From contig CAMLRH010000086.1 of the NCBI GenBank assembly GCA_946482375.1, forward strand, positions 1 through 9,466: a stretch of 9,466 nt of DNA, read 5' to 3'. Of this stretch, positions 1-5,765 are shown piece after piece. Position numbers and translations under genes: made by a program. The number at the start of each line of letters is the position of its first letter. Positions within the stretch are counted from its first letter, which is position 1. The DNA is from an uncultured Caulobacteraceae bacterium. Lineage in GTDB: Bacteria; Pseudomonadota; Alphaproteobacteria; Caulobacterales; Caulobacteraceae. The notes beneath the pieces are model-generated. The model was given only the letters and a program-made list of their open reading frames with translations, was not told where the DNA came from and searched no databases.

Positions 1-758
1 AGCGAGCCCAGCCGTAGCTGCCCGGCCTTCTCCAGCTTGTCGACCAGGCGATCCTCCGGGGCGGCGTCCTCGGGGAGCTCCACGGGCTCGGCCGTTTGCG
101 GACGCAGGTTGAAGCGGGCGCGGAGCAGGTGCTTCAGCGGCTCGCTGCCCCACTGGGAGAGTTGCTGGGCCAGTTCCTGCGTCATTCGCGGGTGGCGAGC
201 CAGCGGGGTGCGCAGCGCGGCGTGCTTGCGCGACGCCTCCACCAGCCGCCGCATGGCGTCGAAGGAGAACTCGGTGCGATCGTTGGTGGCCAGCGCCGTC
301 AGCAGCACCGGGTCGCGGGTCTGCAGGATGGTCTCGACCAGCGGCGGCGACAGGTTCGGGCGGCGTGCAATCGCCGCCTGATGCTCGATGGCGCCCTCTT
401 CGAACACCCGCATCAGGTCGTGGTCGCGCAGGTGCGGGCTGCGCAGCAACACCGCTTGGGCGACGAAGGCCTCGTCGCCGGCCAACGCCCGCGCCAGGTC
501 CGGAGGGGCCCAGCGAGAGCTCGCCATCCGGGCCGCCAGCCGGGCGCGGGCTTCGCGCGACTGATCCATGACGAGCGCGTGCAGGAAGGCATCGAGCGCC
601 GGTGGAATGCTTCGACCCTTGGCGTAGCCCTCCGCGCGCAGGCTCATGACGCCCAGCGCCAGCCGCTCCTGCTCGGAAACCGGCAGGGCTTTCGCCAGGG
701 TCATCAGTCGTGCGGCGGCGGATTCGATGGCTCGTTCTCCCGAGTCCTTAAGGATCAC
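1..758 (-). CDS. DUF2336 domain protein, N-terminal part (C-terminus beyond left edge)
   Basis: Reading the minus strand gives an open frame of 252 codons from GTG at 758 to the window edge, with no stop. The protein is alpha-helical and rich in Ala, Arg and Leu. It carries stretches typical of DUF2336: EEGAIEHQAAIARRPNLS, then LATNDRTEFSFDAMRRLVE, then EDRLVDKLEKAGQLRLGS at the edge. DUF2336 proteins are usually longer, so a substantial C-terminal part is missing. The family is found mainly in Alphaproteobacteria and its biochemical role is not established; no catalytic residues, membrane segment or signal peptide are visible. The start is uncertain. GTG at 758 gives a plausible helical N-terminus (MILKDSGERAIESAAARLM), ATG at 704 is an in-frame alternative, and TTG at 779 is also in frame. 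It is divergent from glpK, with 75 bp between the preferred start and the glpK start. Confidence 0.82.
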   Translation of the reverse strand, partial: MILKDSGERAIESAAARLMTLAKALPVSEQERLALGVMSLRAEGYAKGRSIPPALDAFLHALVMDQSREARARLAARMASSRWAPPDLARALAGDEAFVAQAVLLRSPHLRDHDLMRVFEEGAIEHQAAIARRPNLSPPLVETILQTRDPVLLTALATNDRTEFSFDAMRRLVEASRKHAALRTPLARHPRMTQELAQQLSQWGSEPLKHLLRARFNLRPQTAEPVELPEDAAPEDRLVDKLEKAGQLRLGS

Positions 759-833
759 GGTTAACGGCAGGGCTTGCAAACATCTTCGATGCCAAGCGTT
801 GCTGTCGGCGACGTGCGATTCCGGGAGGGACGA
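759..833. promoter_or_regulatory. Divergent intergenic region between the DUF2336 gene and glpK
   Basis: This 75-bp gap must hold the start signals for both genes unless they lie inside coding sequence. On the plus strand a GGGAGG ribosome-binding site at 823-828 sits 5 nt before the glpK ATG and decides that start. A TTAACGG at 761-767 resembles a Caulobacter -35 element (TTGACGS), but I see no convincing -10 at the right distance, so no promoter is assigned. A GATTC (GANTC, the CcrM methylation sequence) lies at 817-821, with two more at 721-725 and 742-746 just inside the DUF2336 gene. Confidence 0.4.
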
Positions 834-2327
834 ATGGCCGAACCGCTGCTTCTCGCGCTCGACCAGGGGACGACCAGCACCAGGGCGATCCTGTTCGACG
901 TCACCGGCAAGCCGCTGTGCGACGCCGGACGGCCGCTGCGGCAGAGCTATCCGGCCGACGGCTGGGTCGAGCACGACGCCGACGAGATCTTCTCGGCCTG
1001 CGTGGCTGTGATCCGGGAAGCGGTGGAGAAATGCGACCGGCCGGCTGACGACATCGCCGCCATGGGCATCACCAACCAGCGCGAGACGGTGGTGATCTGG
1101 GACAAGAAGACCGGCCGCCCGATTGCCCCCGCCGTCGTCTGGCAGGACCGCCGCACGGCTTCCGACTGCGAGCAATTGCGCAAGGCCGGACACGAGCCGC
1201 GCGTGACCGAGATCACCGGCCTGCTGCTCGACCCCTATTTCTCCGGCACCAAGATTTCGTGGCTGCTCGACAACGTCCGCGGCGCCCGCAAGCGCGCCGA
1301 GGCGGGCGAACTGCTCTGCGGGACGATGGACGCCTGGGTCATCTGGAAGCTGACCGGTGACCGGCGCCACGTCACCGACGCCACCAACGCCTCGCGCACG
1401 CTGCTCTACGACATCGGCAAGGGCGACTGGTCGGACGAGATGTGCGCGATGCTGAACGTCCCTCGCAGCCTGCTGCCGGAGGTGCTGGGCTGCGCTGACG
1501 ACTTCGGCGAGGTGGACGCCTCGATCTTCGGCCGGCCGCTGCCGATCCGGGGCGTCGCCGGCGACCAGCAGGCGGCGCTGATGGGGCAGGGCTGCATCCG
1601 GCCGGGCGAGATGAAGGCCACCTACGGCACCGGCTGCTTCATGCTGCTCAACACCGGCGAGGACAAACCGCTGTCGCGCTCACGGCTGCTGACCACCATC
1701 GCCGCGCGGGTGAATGGCCGGACGACCTATGCGCTGGAAGGCTCGATCTTCATGGCCGGCGCCTCGATCCAGTGGCTGAACGAGGAACTGGGCGTGCAGG
1801 GCGGCCCGCAAGGCGCCGAGACCTTGGCGAAATCGGCCAAGGCCGACACCCGCGTCGTGGTCGTGCCCGCGTTTACGGGCCTTGGCGCGCCCTGGTGGGA
1901 TGCGCAGGCGAGGGGAGCGATCTTCGGCCTGACCCGCGACGCCGGCCTGCCGGAAATCTGCGCCGCGACCTTCGACGCCTGCGCCCTGCAGACCCGCGAC
2001 CTGATCGAAGCCATGCGCGCCGATGCGCCCCAGGCCTTCGGCGAGGCGGCCGAACTGCGCATCGACGGCGGCATGAGCCGCAGCGCCTGGTTCTCCCAGC
2101 GGCTCGCTGACCTCACCGGTGTTCCGGTCTGCCGGGTGACCTATCAGGAGACGACGGCGCTCGGCGCGGCCCTGTTCGCGGGTCTCGCGGCAGGCGTCTA
2201 TTCGTCGATGGAAGACGCCGCCGCCCGGCGCCCGCAATCCGAACTCCTTGCTCCCGCCAAGGACGGCAAGGCCCGCGAAAGCGCCTACGCCCGCTGGCTC
2301 GACGCGGTGCCGCGAGTGAGGGCATAG
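834..2327 (+). CDS. glpK: Glycerol kinase
   Basis: Cytoplasmic ATP:glycerol 3-phosphotransferase of the FGGY sugar-kinase family, making sn-glycerol 3-phosphate. The 497 residues compare with about 500 in E. coli GlpK. The phosphate-binding motif ALDQGTTSTRAI lies at residues 8-19. Arg83-Glu84 of NQRET fall at the E. coli glycerol-binding numbers. The FGGY signature LLLDPYFSGTK follows, the catalytic base is Asp244 in GVAGDQQAAL, and the C-terminal lobe has TGLGAPWWD and LRIDGGMSRS followed by QETTALGAA. ATG 834 is preferred over an in-frame upstream start at 774 because it has a good GGGAGG site and gives the usual N-terminus. The segment aligning with the E. coli fructose-1,6-bisphosphate loop (GGTR) reads GRPL, so Arg236 is replaced by Pro and FBP inhibition is doubtful. 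No glpF, glpD or glpR is adjacent, and no terminator is visible before the next gene. Confidence 0.97.
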   Translation: MAEPLLLALDQGTTSTRAILFDVTGKPLCDAGRPLRQSYPADGWVEHDADEIFSACVAVIREAVEKCDRPADDIAAMGITNQRETVVIWDKKTGRPIAPAVVWQDRRTASDCEQLRKAGHEPRVTEITGLLLDPYFSGTKISWLLDNVRGARKRAEAGELLCGTMDAWVIWKLTGDRRHVTDATNASRTLLYDIGKGDWSDEMCAMLNVPRSLLPEVLGCADDFGEVDASIFGRPLPIRGVAGDQQAALMGQGCIRPGEMKATYGTGCFMLLNTGEDKPLSRSRLLTTIAARVNGRTTYALEGSIFMAGASIQWLNEELGVQGGPQGAETLAKSAKADTRVVVVPAFTGLGAPWWDAQARGAIFGLTRDAGLPEICAATFDACALQTRDLIEAMRADAPQAFGEAAELRIDGGMSRSAWFSQRLADLTGVPVCRVTYQETTALGAALFAGLAAGVYSSMEDAAARRPQSELLAPAKDGKARESAYARWLDAVPRVRA

Positions 2328-2345
2328 TCCTCCACTGGGGGATGC

Positions 2346-2788
2346 ATGGACGACTTCGCGCCAGACGATTACGGCCCTTATGCGGGGCTTGCTGAAGAAG
2401 GGCCCAAACGCGTCGAGCCACAGATTGTAAGCGCGCCTAAGATACGCGGTCTGTATTGGTGTCGATTCTGGAGTGACGCTTGGCTTCCGGAGATGTGGAA
2501 GACCAGACCGGTGATCGTGCTTTCCTATAAGAACAGCCTGTATGGTCCGTGCCTTGTGCTGCCCACATCAACCGATGCTCAGGAGGGAAAGAGCGCGGAA
2601 TGGGCGCACGAGCTTTCAGTCAGCGCTGACGGCCGCAAATCATGGGTGATCTGCAATCACCTTACACTGTCTCCCCCAGTCGCCTCTCGCAAGTGAAGGG
2701 AAAAGTCCCACGCATCCCCGAGGATGAGTTCCGCGTTATCCTCGCTAAGGTGTTCCAGTGGTTGCCAAAGCTACCGCCAGAGGGTTGA
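2346..2788 (+). pseudogene. PemK/MazF-family toxin-like gene, disrupted by a one-base frameshift
   Basis: From ATG 2346 the frame reads 116 residues to a TGA ending at 2696. After about 30 lead residues comes a MazF-like core: KIRGLYWCRFWSD, then EMWKTRPVIVLS, then GPCLVLPTST, matching the first beta strands and the RPVxVLS motif of this endoribonuclease family. After VICNHL (to 2663) the frame turns into a short unrelated tail. Re-reading from 2663 in the -1 frame gives YTVSPSRLSQVKGKVPRI followed by EDEFRVILAKVFQW to TGA 2786-2788, which is a typical family C-terminus and yields about 147 residues. The simplest reading is loss of one base near 2661-2663, either a real mutation or a sequencing error. 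Base composition is visibly less GC-rich and codon use differs from the neighbours, which suggests transfer. No antitoxin gene fits upstream (18 nt to glpK) or downstream. Toxin activity cannot be assumed. Confidence 0.68.
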
Positions 2789-2802
2789 AAATCTGGCGGT
2801 TT
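2773..2802 (+). terminator. Hairpin terminator at the end of the MazF-like gene
   Basis: A perfect 9-bp inverted repeat, ACCGCCAGA (2773-2781) and TCTGGCGGT (2792-2800), encloses a 10-nt loop and runs into TTT (2800-2802). It overlaps the last codons and stop of the frameshift-corrected toxin-like gene, which supports that corrected end. The T tract is short, so termination may be partial. Confidence 0.6.
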
Positions 2803-2813
2803 GAGGCTACATA
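2785..2813 (+). promoter_or_regulatory. Candidate Caulobacter-type housekeeping promoter
   Basis: TTGAAAA (2785-2791), a 14-nt spacer and GCTACATA (2806-2813) fit the Caulobacter housekeeping pattern TTGACGS, N10-14, GCTANAWC. Seven of eight -10 positions match, and the first four -35 positions match. The -35 lies in the loop of the preceding terminator. Transcription would start near 2819-2821, inside the gene-free stretch. The match is by eye; activity is inferred. Confidence 0.45.
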
Positions 2814-2818
2814 GAGTT

Positions 2819-2896
2819 CACTTGCGGCCCCGAGAGGGTGTCCGCCGCCCGAAAGGGAGCGACTTGCCAAGGGAGCCTCGCGGCTCCCTTTGGTTT
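2819..2896 (+). ncRNA. Candidate small structured RNA or attenuated leader
   Basis: Between a promoter-like element and a terminator hairpin lie about 75 nt with no convincing coding sequence and several possible stems. Stem 1 pairs GCGG (2824-2827) with CCGC (2842-2845), topped by CCC-GAGA-GGG (2829-2838), a GNRA tetraloop. Stem 2 is CCC-GAAA-GGG (2848-2857), also a GNRA loop. Stem 3 is the terminator. The 8-mer AAGGGAGC occurs at 2853-2860 and again at 2869-2876, and both copies are complementary to the terminator's 3' arm, so alternative folds are possible. I do not recognise an Rfam family. It could be a free small RNA, or a leader controlling readthrough into the aldolase-like gene at 2991. 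Confidence 0.33.
2867..2896 (+). terminator. Second terminator-like hairpin
   Basis: GGGAGCC (2871-2877) pairs with GGCTCCC (2882-2888) around a TCGC loop. AA/TT extends the stem, and CC (2867-2868) with GG (2892-2893) extends it past a single bulged T at 2891. It runs into TTTGT (2894-2898). The T tract is weak but plausible for a GC-rich genome. No open frame ends just before it, so it closes either readthrough from the toxin-like gene or a separate short transcript. Confidence 0.5.
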
Positions 2897-2906
2897 GTCT
2901 GGATCC

Positions 2907-2965
2907 CGTCAGAAGCTGACGCCCCCGTCATTCACCTTGACGCTAGCTCCTCCCGGCGCGAGTTT
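2907..2965 (+). promoter_or_regulatory. Candidate promoter with a four-half-site operator array for the aldolase-like gene
   Basis: TTGACGC (2937-2943) is an exact match to the Caulobacter -35 consensus TTGACGS. After a 14-nt spacer, GCGAGTTT (2958-2965) matches 5 of 8 positions of GCTANAWC. Transcription would start about 20 nt before the ATG at 2991. Four alternating half-sites overlap or precede the -35: CGTCA 2907-2911, TGACG 2917-2921, CGTCA 2926-2930 and TGACG 2938-2942. They form overlapping inverted repeats with centres about 9-12 bp apart. That arrangement resembles a multi-dimer regulator site, but the regulator is unknown and the last half-site doubles as the -35. Confidence 0.38.
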
Positions 2966-2990
2966 CGCCCGACATCAAGGAGGAACGGCT

Positions 2991-3767
2991 ATGGCCGACG
3001 GATCGGTTGCGGGCGCATCGCTGAAGGGCAAGGTCGACGCCGTGGAGTGGAAGGTCCGGGTGGACCTCGCCGCGCTCTACCGGCTGGTGGCGCTGCACGG
3101 GTGGGACGACATGATCTTCACCCACATCTCCGCCCGCATCCCGGGACCGGATCACCACTTCCTGATCAACCCGTATGGCATGCTGTTCGAGGAGATCACC
3201 GCCTCGTCGCTGGTGAAGATCGACCTCGAGGGCAACATCCTCCAGGAGACGCCGTACTTCATCAATCCGGCGGGCTTCACCATCCACTCGGCCATCCACG
3301 CCGCGCGCGAGGACGCCCACTTCGTCATGCACCTGCACACCGACCAGGGCGTGGGCGTCTCGGCGCAGAAGGAAGGCCTGCTGCCGATCAGCCAGAACGC
3401 GCTCGCGGTCATGGGGGGGCTCGCCTATCACGACTACGAGGGCATCGCCCTGAACCTCGACGAGCGCGAGCGGCTGGTGGCCGACCTTGGCCCGACCAAG
3501 CGGCTGATGATGCTGCGCAACCACGGCACGCTAGCGGTGGGTTCGACGGCGGCGGAATGCTGGGTCGGCATGTTCTTCCTGGAGCGCGCCTGCAAGCAGC
3601 AGATCATGGCGCTCTCGGCGGGCCGCGACGGCATCCTGATGGCTCCGGAAGCGGCGCGCGAAGAGGTCGGGCGTCAGACCGGCGGCAACGTCGGCATGAC
3701 CGGCAACCTCGCCTGGCCGGGCAACCTGCGCCTGCTTGACCGGCGCATGCCGGGTTACGACTCCTAG
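2991..3767 (+). CDS. Class II aldolase/adducin-family protein
   Basis: A 258-residue cytoplasmic protein with the class II aldolase fold used by fuculose- and rhamnulose-phosphate aldolases and by the head domain of adducins. Visible family stretches are MIFTHISARIPG, LINPYGMLFEEITASSLVKID, GFTIHSAIHAAREDAHFVMH and KEGLLPISQNAL; these resemble the adducin branch most closely. The three metal-ligand histidines are present: His114 and His116 (HLH) and His178 (RNHG). The position of the catalytic Glu73 of FucA, four residues before the conserved His99, is Gly95, as in adducins, so classical aldolase chemistry is doubtful. ATG 2991 is chosen because AAGGAGG (2977-2983) sits 7 nt upstream; the frame stays open further upstream but that sequence looks non-coding. 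The substrate is unknown. The next gene starts two codons after the stop, which suggests an operon. Confidence 0.9.
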   Translation: MADGSVAGASLKGKVDAVEWKVRVDLAALYRLVALHGWDDMIFTHISARIPGPDHHFLINPYGMLFEEITASSLVKIDLEGNILQETPYFINPAGFTIHSAIHAAREDAHFVMHLHTDQGVGVSAQKEGLLPISQNALAVMGGLAYHDYEGIALNLDERERLVADLGPTKRLMMLRNHGTLAVGSTAAECWVGMFFLERACKQQIMALSAGRDGILMAPEAAREEVGRQTGGNVGMTGNLAWPGNLRLLDRRMPGYDS

Positions 3768-3770
3768 AGT

Positions 3771-4550
3771 TTGCGGCGTTCGGGGGGACGTCTGGCCGCC
3801 GCGGCGGCGCTCGGCATGCTGTGCCATGCGGGGCCGGCTTTCGCCTGGGCCTGGCCAATGGAAGACGGCCAGACCCAGGCCATCCTCAAGTATGAGAGTG
3901 AGACAGCCGACGAAGCCTTTGATCCCAATGGCTTTGTCGTGCCCATCGAGCCTCAGGAAGAGGAGAGCGTCAGCCTGTTCGTCGAACACGGCCTGACGTC
4001 GCGGATCACCCTGCAGGGCAAGGTCGGCTGGACGCGCGGAACGGGTCAGTTTGCGCAGTTCGACGGGCGCGGGCCCATCGACCTCGGCGCCCGCTACGCC
4101 TTCCTGAAGGGGCCGAAGACGGCGATCAGCGTCTACGCTGGCGTCACCTTCTCCGGGGACGGGCGCAATGCCGCCTACTACTCCGAACCGGGCGCCGGCG
4201 AGATGGACATGGAGGTCCGCTTCCTCACAGGGCGCTCGGGCACGTTGCTGCGACGTCATCTCTTCGGCGAGGTGCAGCTCGCCCGGATCGGGCGCGAAGG
4301 GCTGCCGGACGAAACCCGCGTCGAGACGACCGTCGGCTGGCATCCCGCGAGGAACTGGCTGCTGATGGCCCAGACCTACGCCGGACGGGCCGAGGCTGAG
4401 CCGACCGCGCCGCTCTGGCTCAAGTCCGAGGTGTCGGTGGTGCGCGACATCCGCGACTGGCGGCTGCAGGCCGGCTGGCGTTCCTCGTCGCTCGGCGTCG
4501 AAAGCCCGGTCAGCCACGGACCCGTGATCGCGGTCTGGCGAACCTTCTGA
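3771..4550 (+). CDS. Secreted, probably outer-membrane protein of unknown function
   Basis: A 259-residue protein. Starting at TTG 3771 gives a standard Sec signal peptide: an Arg-rich start (MRRSGGR), a hydrophobic run at residues 8-18, and a likely cleavage after AFA at residue 25 before WAWP. The first in-frame ATG (3816) would remove most of this signal, so TTG is preferred. The mature part alternates polar and hydrophobic residues in many short strands, for example SRITLQGKVGW, IDLGARYAFL and AISVYAGVTFS. It ends VIAVWRTF with a C-terminal Phe, as beta-barrel outer-membrane proteins often do. No enzyme motif or Cys lipobox is seen. The frame is the same as the aldolase-like gene, reading TAG, AGT, TTG; no ribosome-binding site is evident, so translation is probably coupled. 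Function and any link to the aldolase-like protein are unknown. Confidence 0.75.
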   Translation: MRRSGGRLAAAAALGMLCHAGPAFAWAWPMEDGQTQAILKYESETADEAFDPNGFVVPIEPQEEESVSLFVEHGLTSRITLQGKVGWTRGTGQFAQFDGRGPIDLGARYAFLKGPKTAISVYAGVTFSGDGRNAAYYSEPGAGEMDMEVRFLTGRSGTLLRRHLFGEVQLARIGREGLPDETRVETTVGWHPARNWLLMAQTYAGRAEAEPTAPLWLKSEVSVVRDIRDWRLQAGWRSSSLGVESPVSHGPVIAVWRTF

Positions 4551-4616
4551 TTGTTTCAGCGCCGAAGCGTCGCTGACATGCTTCTGTCACTGGACGGGGC
4601 TTAACCCTCCCGCCAT
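4551..4616. promoter_or_regulatory. Intergenic region before the efflux operon with two inverted repeats
   Basis: TCAGCG (4556-4561) and CGCTGA (4571-4576) form an inverted repeat with a 9-nt centre. Overlapping it, TGACA (4574-4578) and TGTCA (4585-4589) form a 16-bp palindromic site. A weak Caulobacter-type -10, GCTTAACC (4599-4606, 6 of 8), lies just downstream with no good -35. RND pumps are commonly repressed by TetR- or MarR-type regulators binding such palindromes, but no regulator gene is present here. The first repeat could also be a poor hairpin terminator for the preceding gene; it has no T tract. Confidence 0.35.
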
Positions 4617-5765
4617 ATGCAGAATCCCCTACCGCTGCAGACGCCCCCGCGTCGGGAGTTGTCCTTGATCCGCCGGCACTTCTTCCTCGTGGGCGCGGGC
4701 GCCTTCCTGGTGCTGATGCTGTTGCTCGGCGGAATGCGGCTGCTCGCTGACGACAAGGGACCGGAAGCCGGCCCCGGCGGCGGAGCGGGACGCGCCCCGG
4801 CCGTGACGCCCGCGGTGGCCGTCCAGCGCCCCTTCACCGACAGCATCGAGGTTCTCGGCGTCGCCAAGGGCCGCCAGTCGGTCACCATCACCTCCAACGC
4901 CACCGAACTTGTCACCGCCGTCCGTTTCCGCGACGGCCAGGCGGTCTCGAAGGGCCAGGTGCTGGTCGAGCTGAAGGCCAACGAGCAGGACGCCGGGGTC
5001 CAGGAAGCCCGCGCCCGTCTCAACCAGGCGCAGCGCGACTACGACCGCTGGAAGACGCTCGCCGACCGTGGCTTCGCGCCCAAGGCCCAGGTCGAGCAGT
5101 ACCGCGCCGCGCTGGAAACCGCCCGCGCTTCGCTGGACGCCGCCCAGGCGCGCAAGCTGGATCGCGTGATCCGCGCGCCGTTCTCGGGCGTCGTCGGCCT
5201 GTCGGACGTCGCCCCCGGCGCCTTGATCGCGCCCGGCTCGCCCATCGTCAGCCTCGACGACCTGTCGGTGATCCGCGTCGATTTCGACGTGCCCGACCGC
5301 TACCTGCCGCTGCTGCGGCCCGGCGCGCCCATCGCGGCGCGGCCCGACGCCTATCCCGACGTGGTCATGAACGGCCGCATCGCCGAGCTCGACACTCGCA
5401 TCGACACCAACACCCGCGCCATCCGCGCCCGCGCCGAATTCGCCAACGGGGGGCGCCTGATCAAGCCCGGCATGATGGTGCGTGTGGCCTTGCAGCACGG
5501 CGCCCGGGTCGGCGTCGCCGTGCCTGAGCCCGCCGTCCAGTACGAGGGCGATCAGGCCTATGTCTTCCTGCTCACGCCCGGCCAGCGCGGCCTGACCGCT
5601 AAAAAGACGCCCGTGGTCGCCGGCGTGAACGACGGCGGCTTCGTCGAAATCCGCGCGGGGCTTAAGCCCGGTGACCGCGTCGTCGCCGACGGGCTGAACC
5701 GCGTCCAGGACGGCCGTCCGGTCACCATAGCGGGCGCCGGTGGGCCGCCGCGGAAGGCCGGCTGA
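4617..5765 (+). CDS. RND efflux periplasmic adaptor subunit (membrane fusion protein)
   Basis: A 382-residue adaptor joining an inner-membrane RND pump to an outer-membrane channel. It is anchored by one N-terminal membrane segment (about residues 22-44, HFFLVGAGAFLVLMLLLGG) rather than a lipoprotein Cys. Next comes a Gly/Pro-rich linker and then the split lipoyl domain (VRFRDGQAVSKGQVLVELKA and later IRAPFSGVVGLSDVAPGA). The two halves flank a short two-helix coiled-coil hairpin rich in Ala, Arg and Gln (about 120-175). Beta-barrel and membrane-proximal domains follow, with LIKPGMMVRV and LKPGDRVVADGLNRVQDG. ATG 4617 has no purine-rich ribosome-binding site. An in-frame TTG at 4665 has CGGGAG just upstream and would still keep the membrane segment, so the start is uncertain. 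The stop overlaps the pump start by one base (TGATG), implying coupled translation. The pumped substrate cannot be told from sequence. Confidence 0.95.
   Translation: MQNPLPLQTPPRRELSLIRRHFFLVGAGAFLVLMLLLGGMRLLADDKGPEAGPGGGAGRAPAVTPAVAVQRPFTDSIEVLGVAKGRQSVTITSNATELVTAVRFRDGQAVSKGQVLVELKANEQDAGVQEARARLNQAQRDYDRWKTLADRGFAPKAQVEQYRAALETARASLDAAQARKLDRVIRAPFSGVVGLSDVAPGALIAPGSPIVSLDDLSVIRVDFDVPDRYLPLLRPGAPIAARPDAYPDVVMNGRIAELDTRIDTNTRAIRARAEFANGGRLIKPGMMVRVALQHGARVGVAVPEPAVQYEGDQAYVFLLTPGQRGLTAKKTPVVAGVNDGGFVEIRAGLKPGDRVVADGLNRVQDGRPVTIAGAGGPPRKAG

Noticed and set aside
96..764. Plus-strand open frames across 37-764
   Set aside because: They are antisense to the DUF2336 gene, whose minus-strand translation shows family motifs; the plus-strand translations look like random Arg/Gly/Gln-rich sequence.
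748..764. CtrA-like box, TTAA (748-751) and TTAA (761-764)
   Set aside because: The spacing is 9 nt, whereas the CtrA consensus needs 7 nt between the TTAA halves.
774..833. N-terminal extension of GlpK from the in-frame start at 774
   Set aside because: The ATG at 834 has a GGGAGG site 5 nt upstream and gives the usual kinase N-terminus; the extra 20 residues have no counterpart in the family.
2328..2342. Small hairpin TCCTCC-ACT-GGGGGA after glpK that could be a terminator or hide the next ribosome-binding site
   Set aside because: Six pairs including a G-T with a 3-nt loop and no T tract; too weak to call.
2655..2670. Programmed -1 ribosomal frameshift in the toxin-like gene
   Set aside because: The shift does have the -1 sense, but no slippery heptamer of the X XXY YYZ kind is present at the junction; a one-base deletion or read error is simpler.
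2838..2990. N-terminal extension of the aldolase-like protein from 2838
   Set aside because: The frame is open but crosses a terminator hairpin, operator-like repeats and a promoter candidate, and the ATG at 2991 has a strong AAGGAGG.
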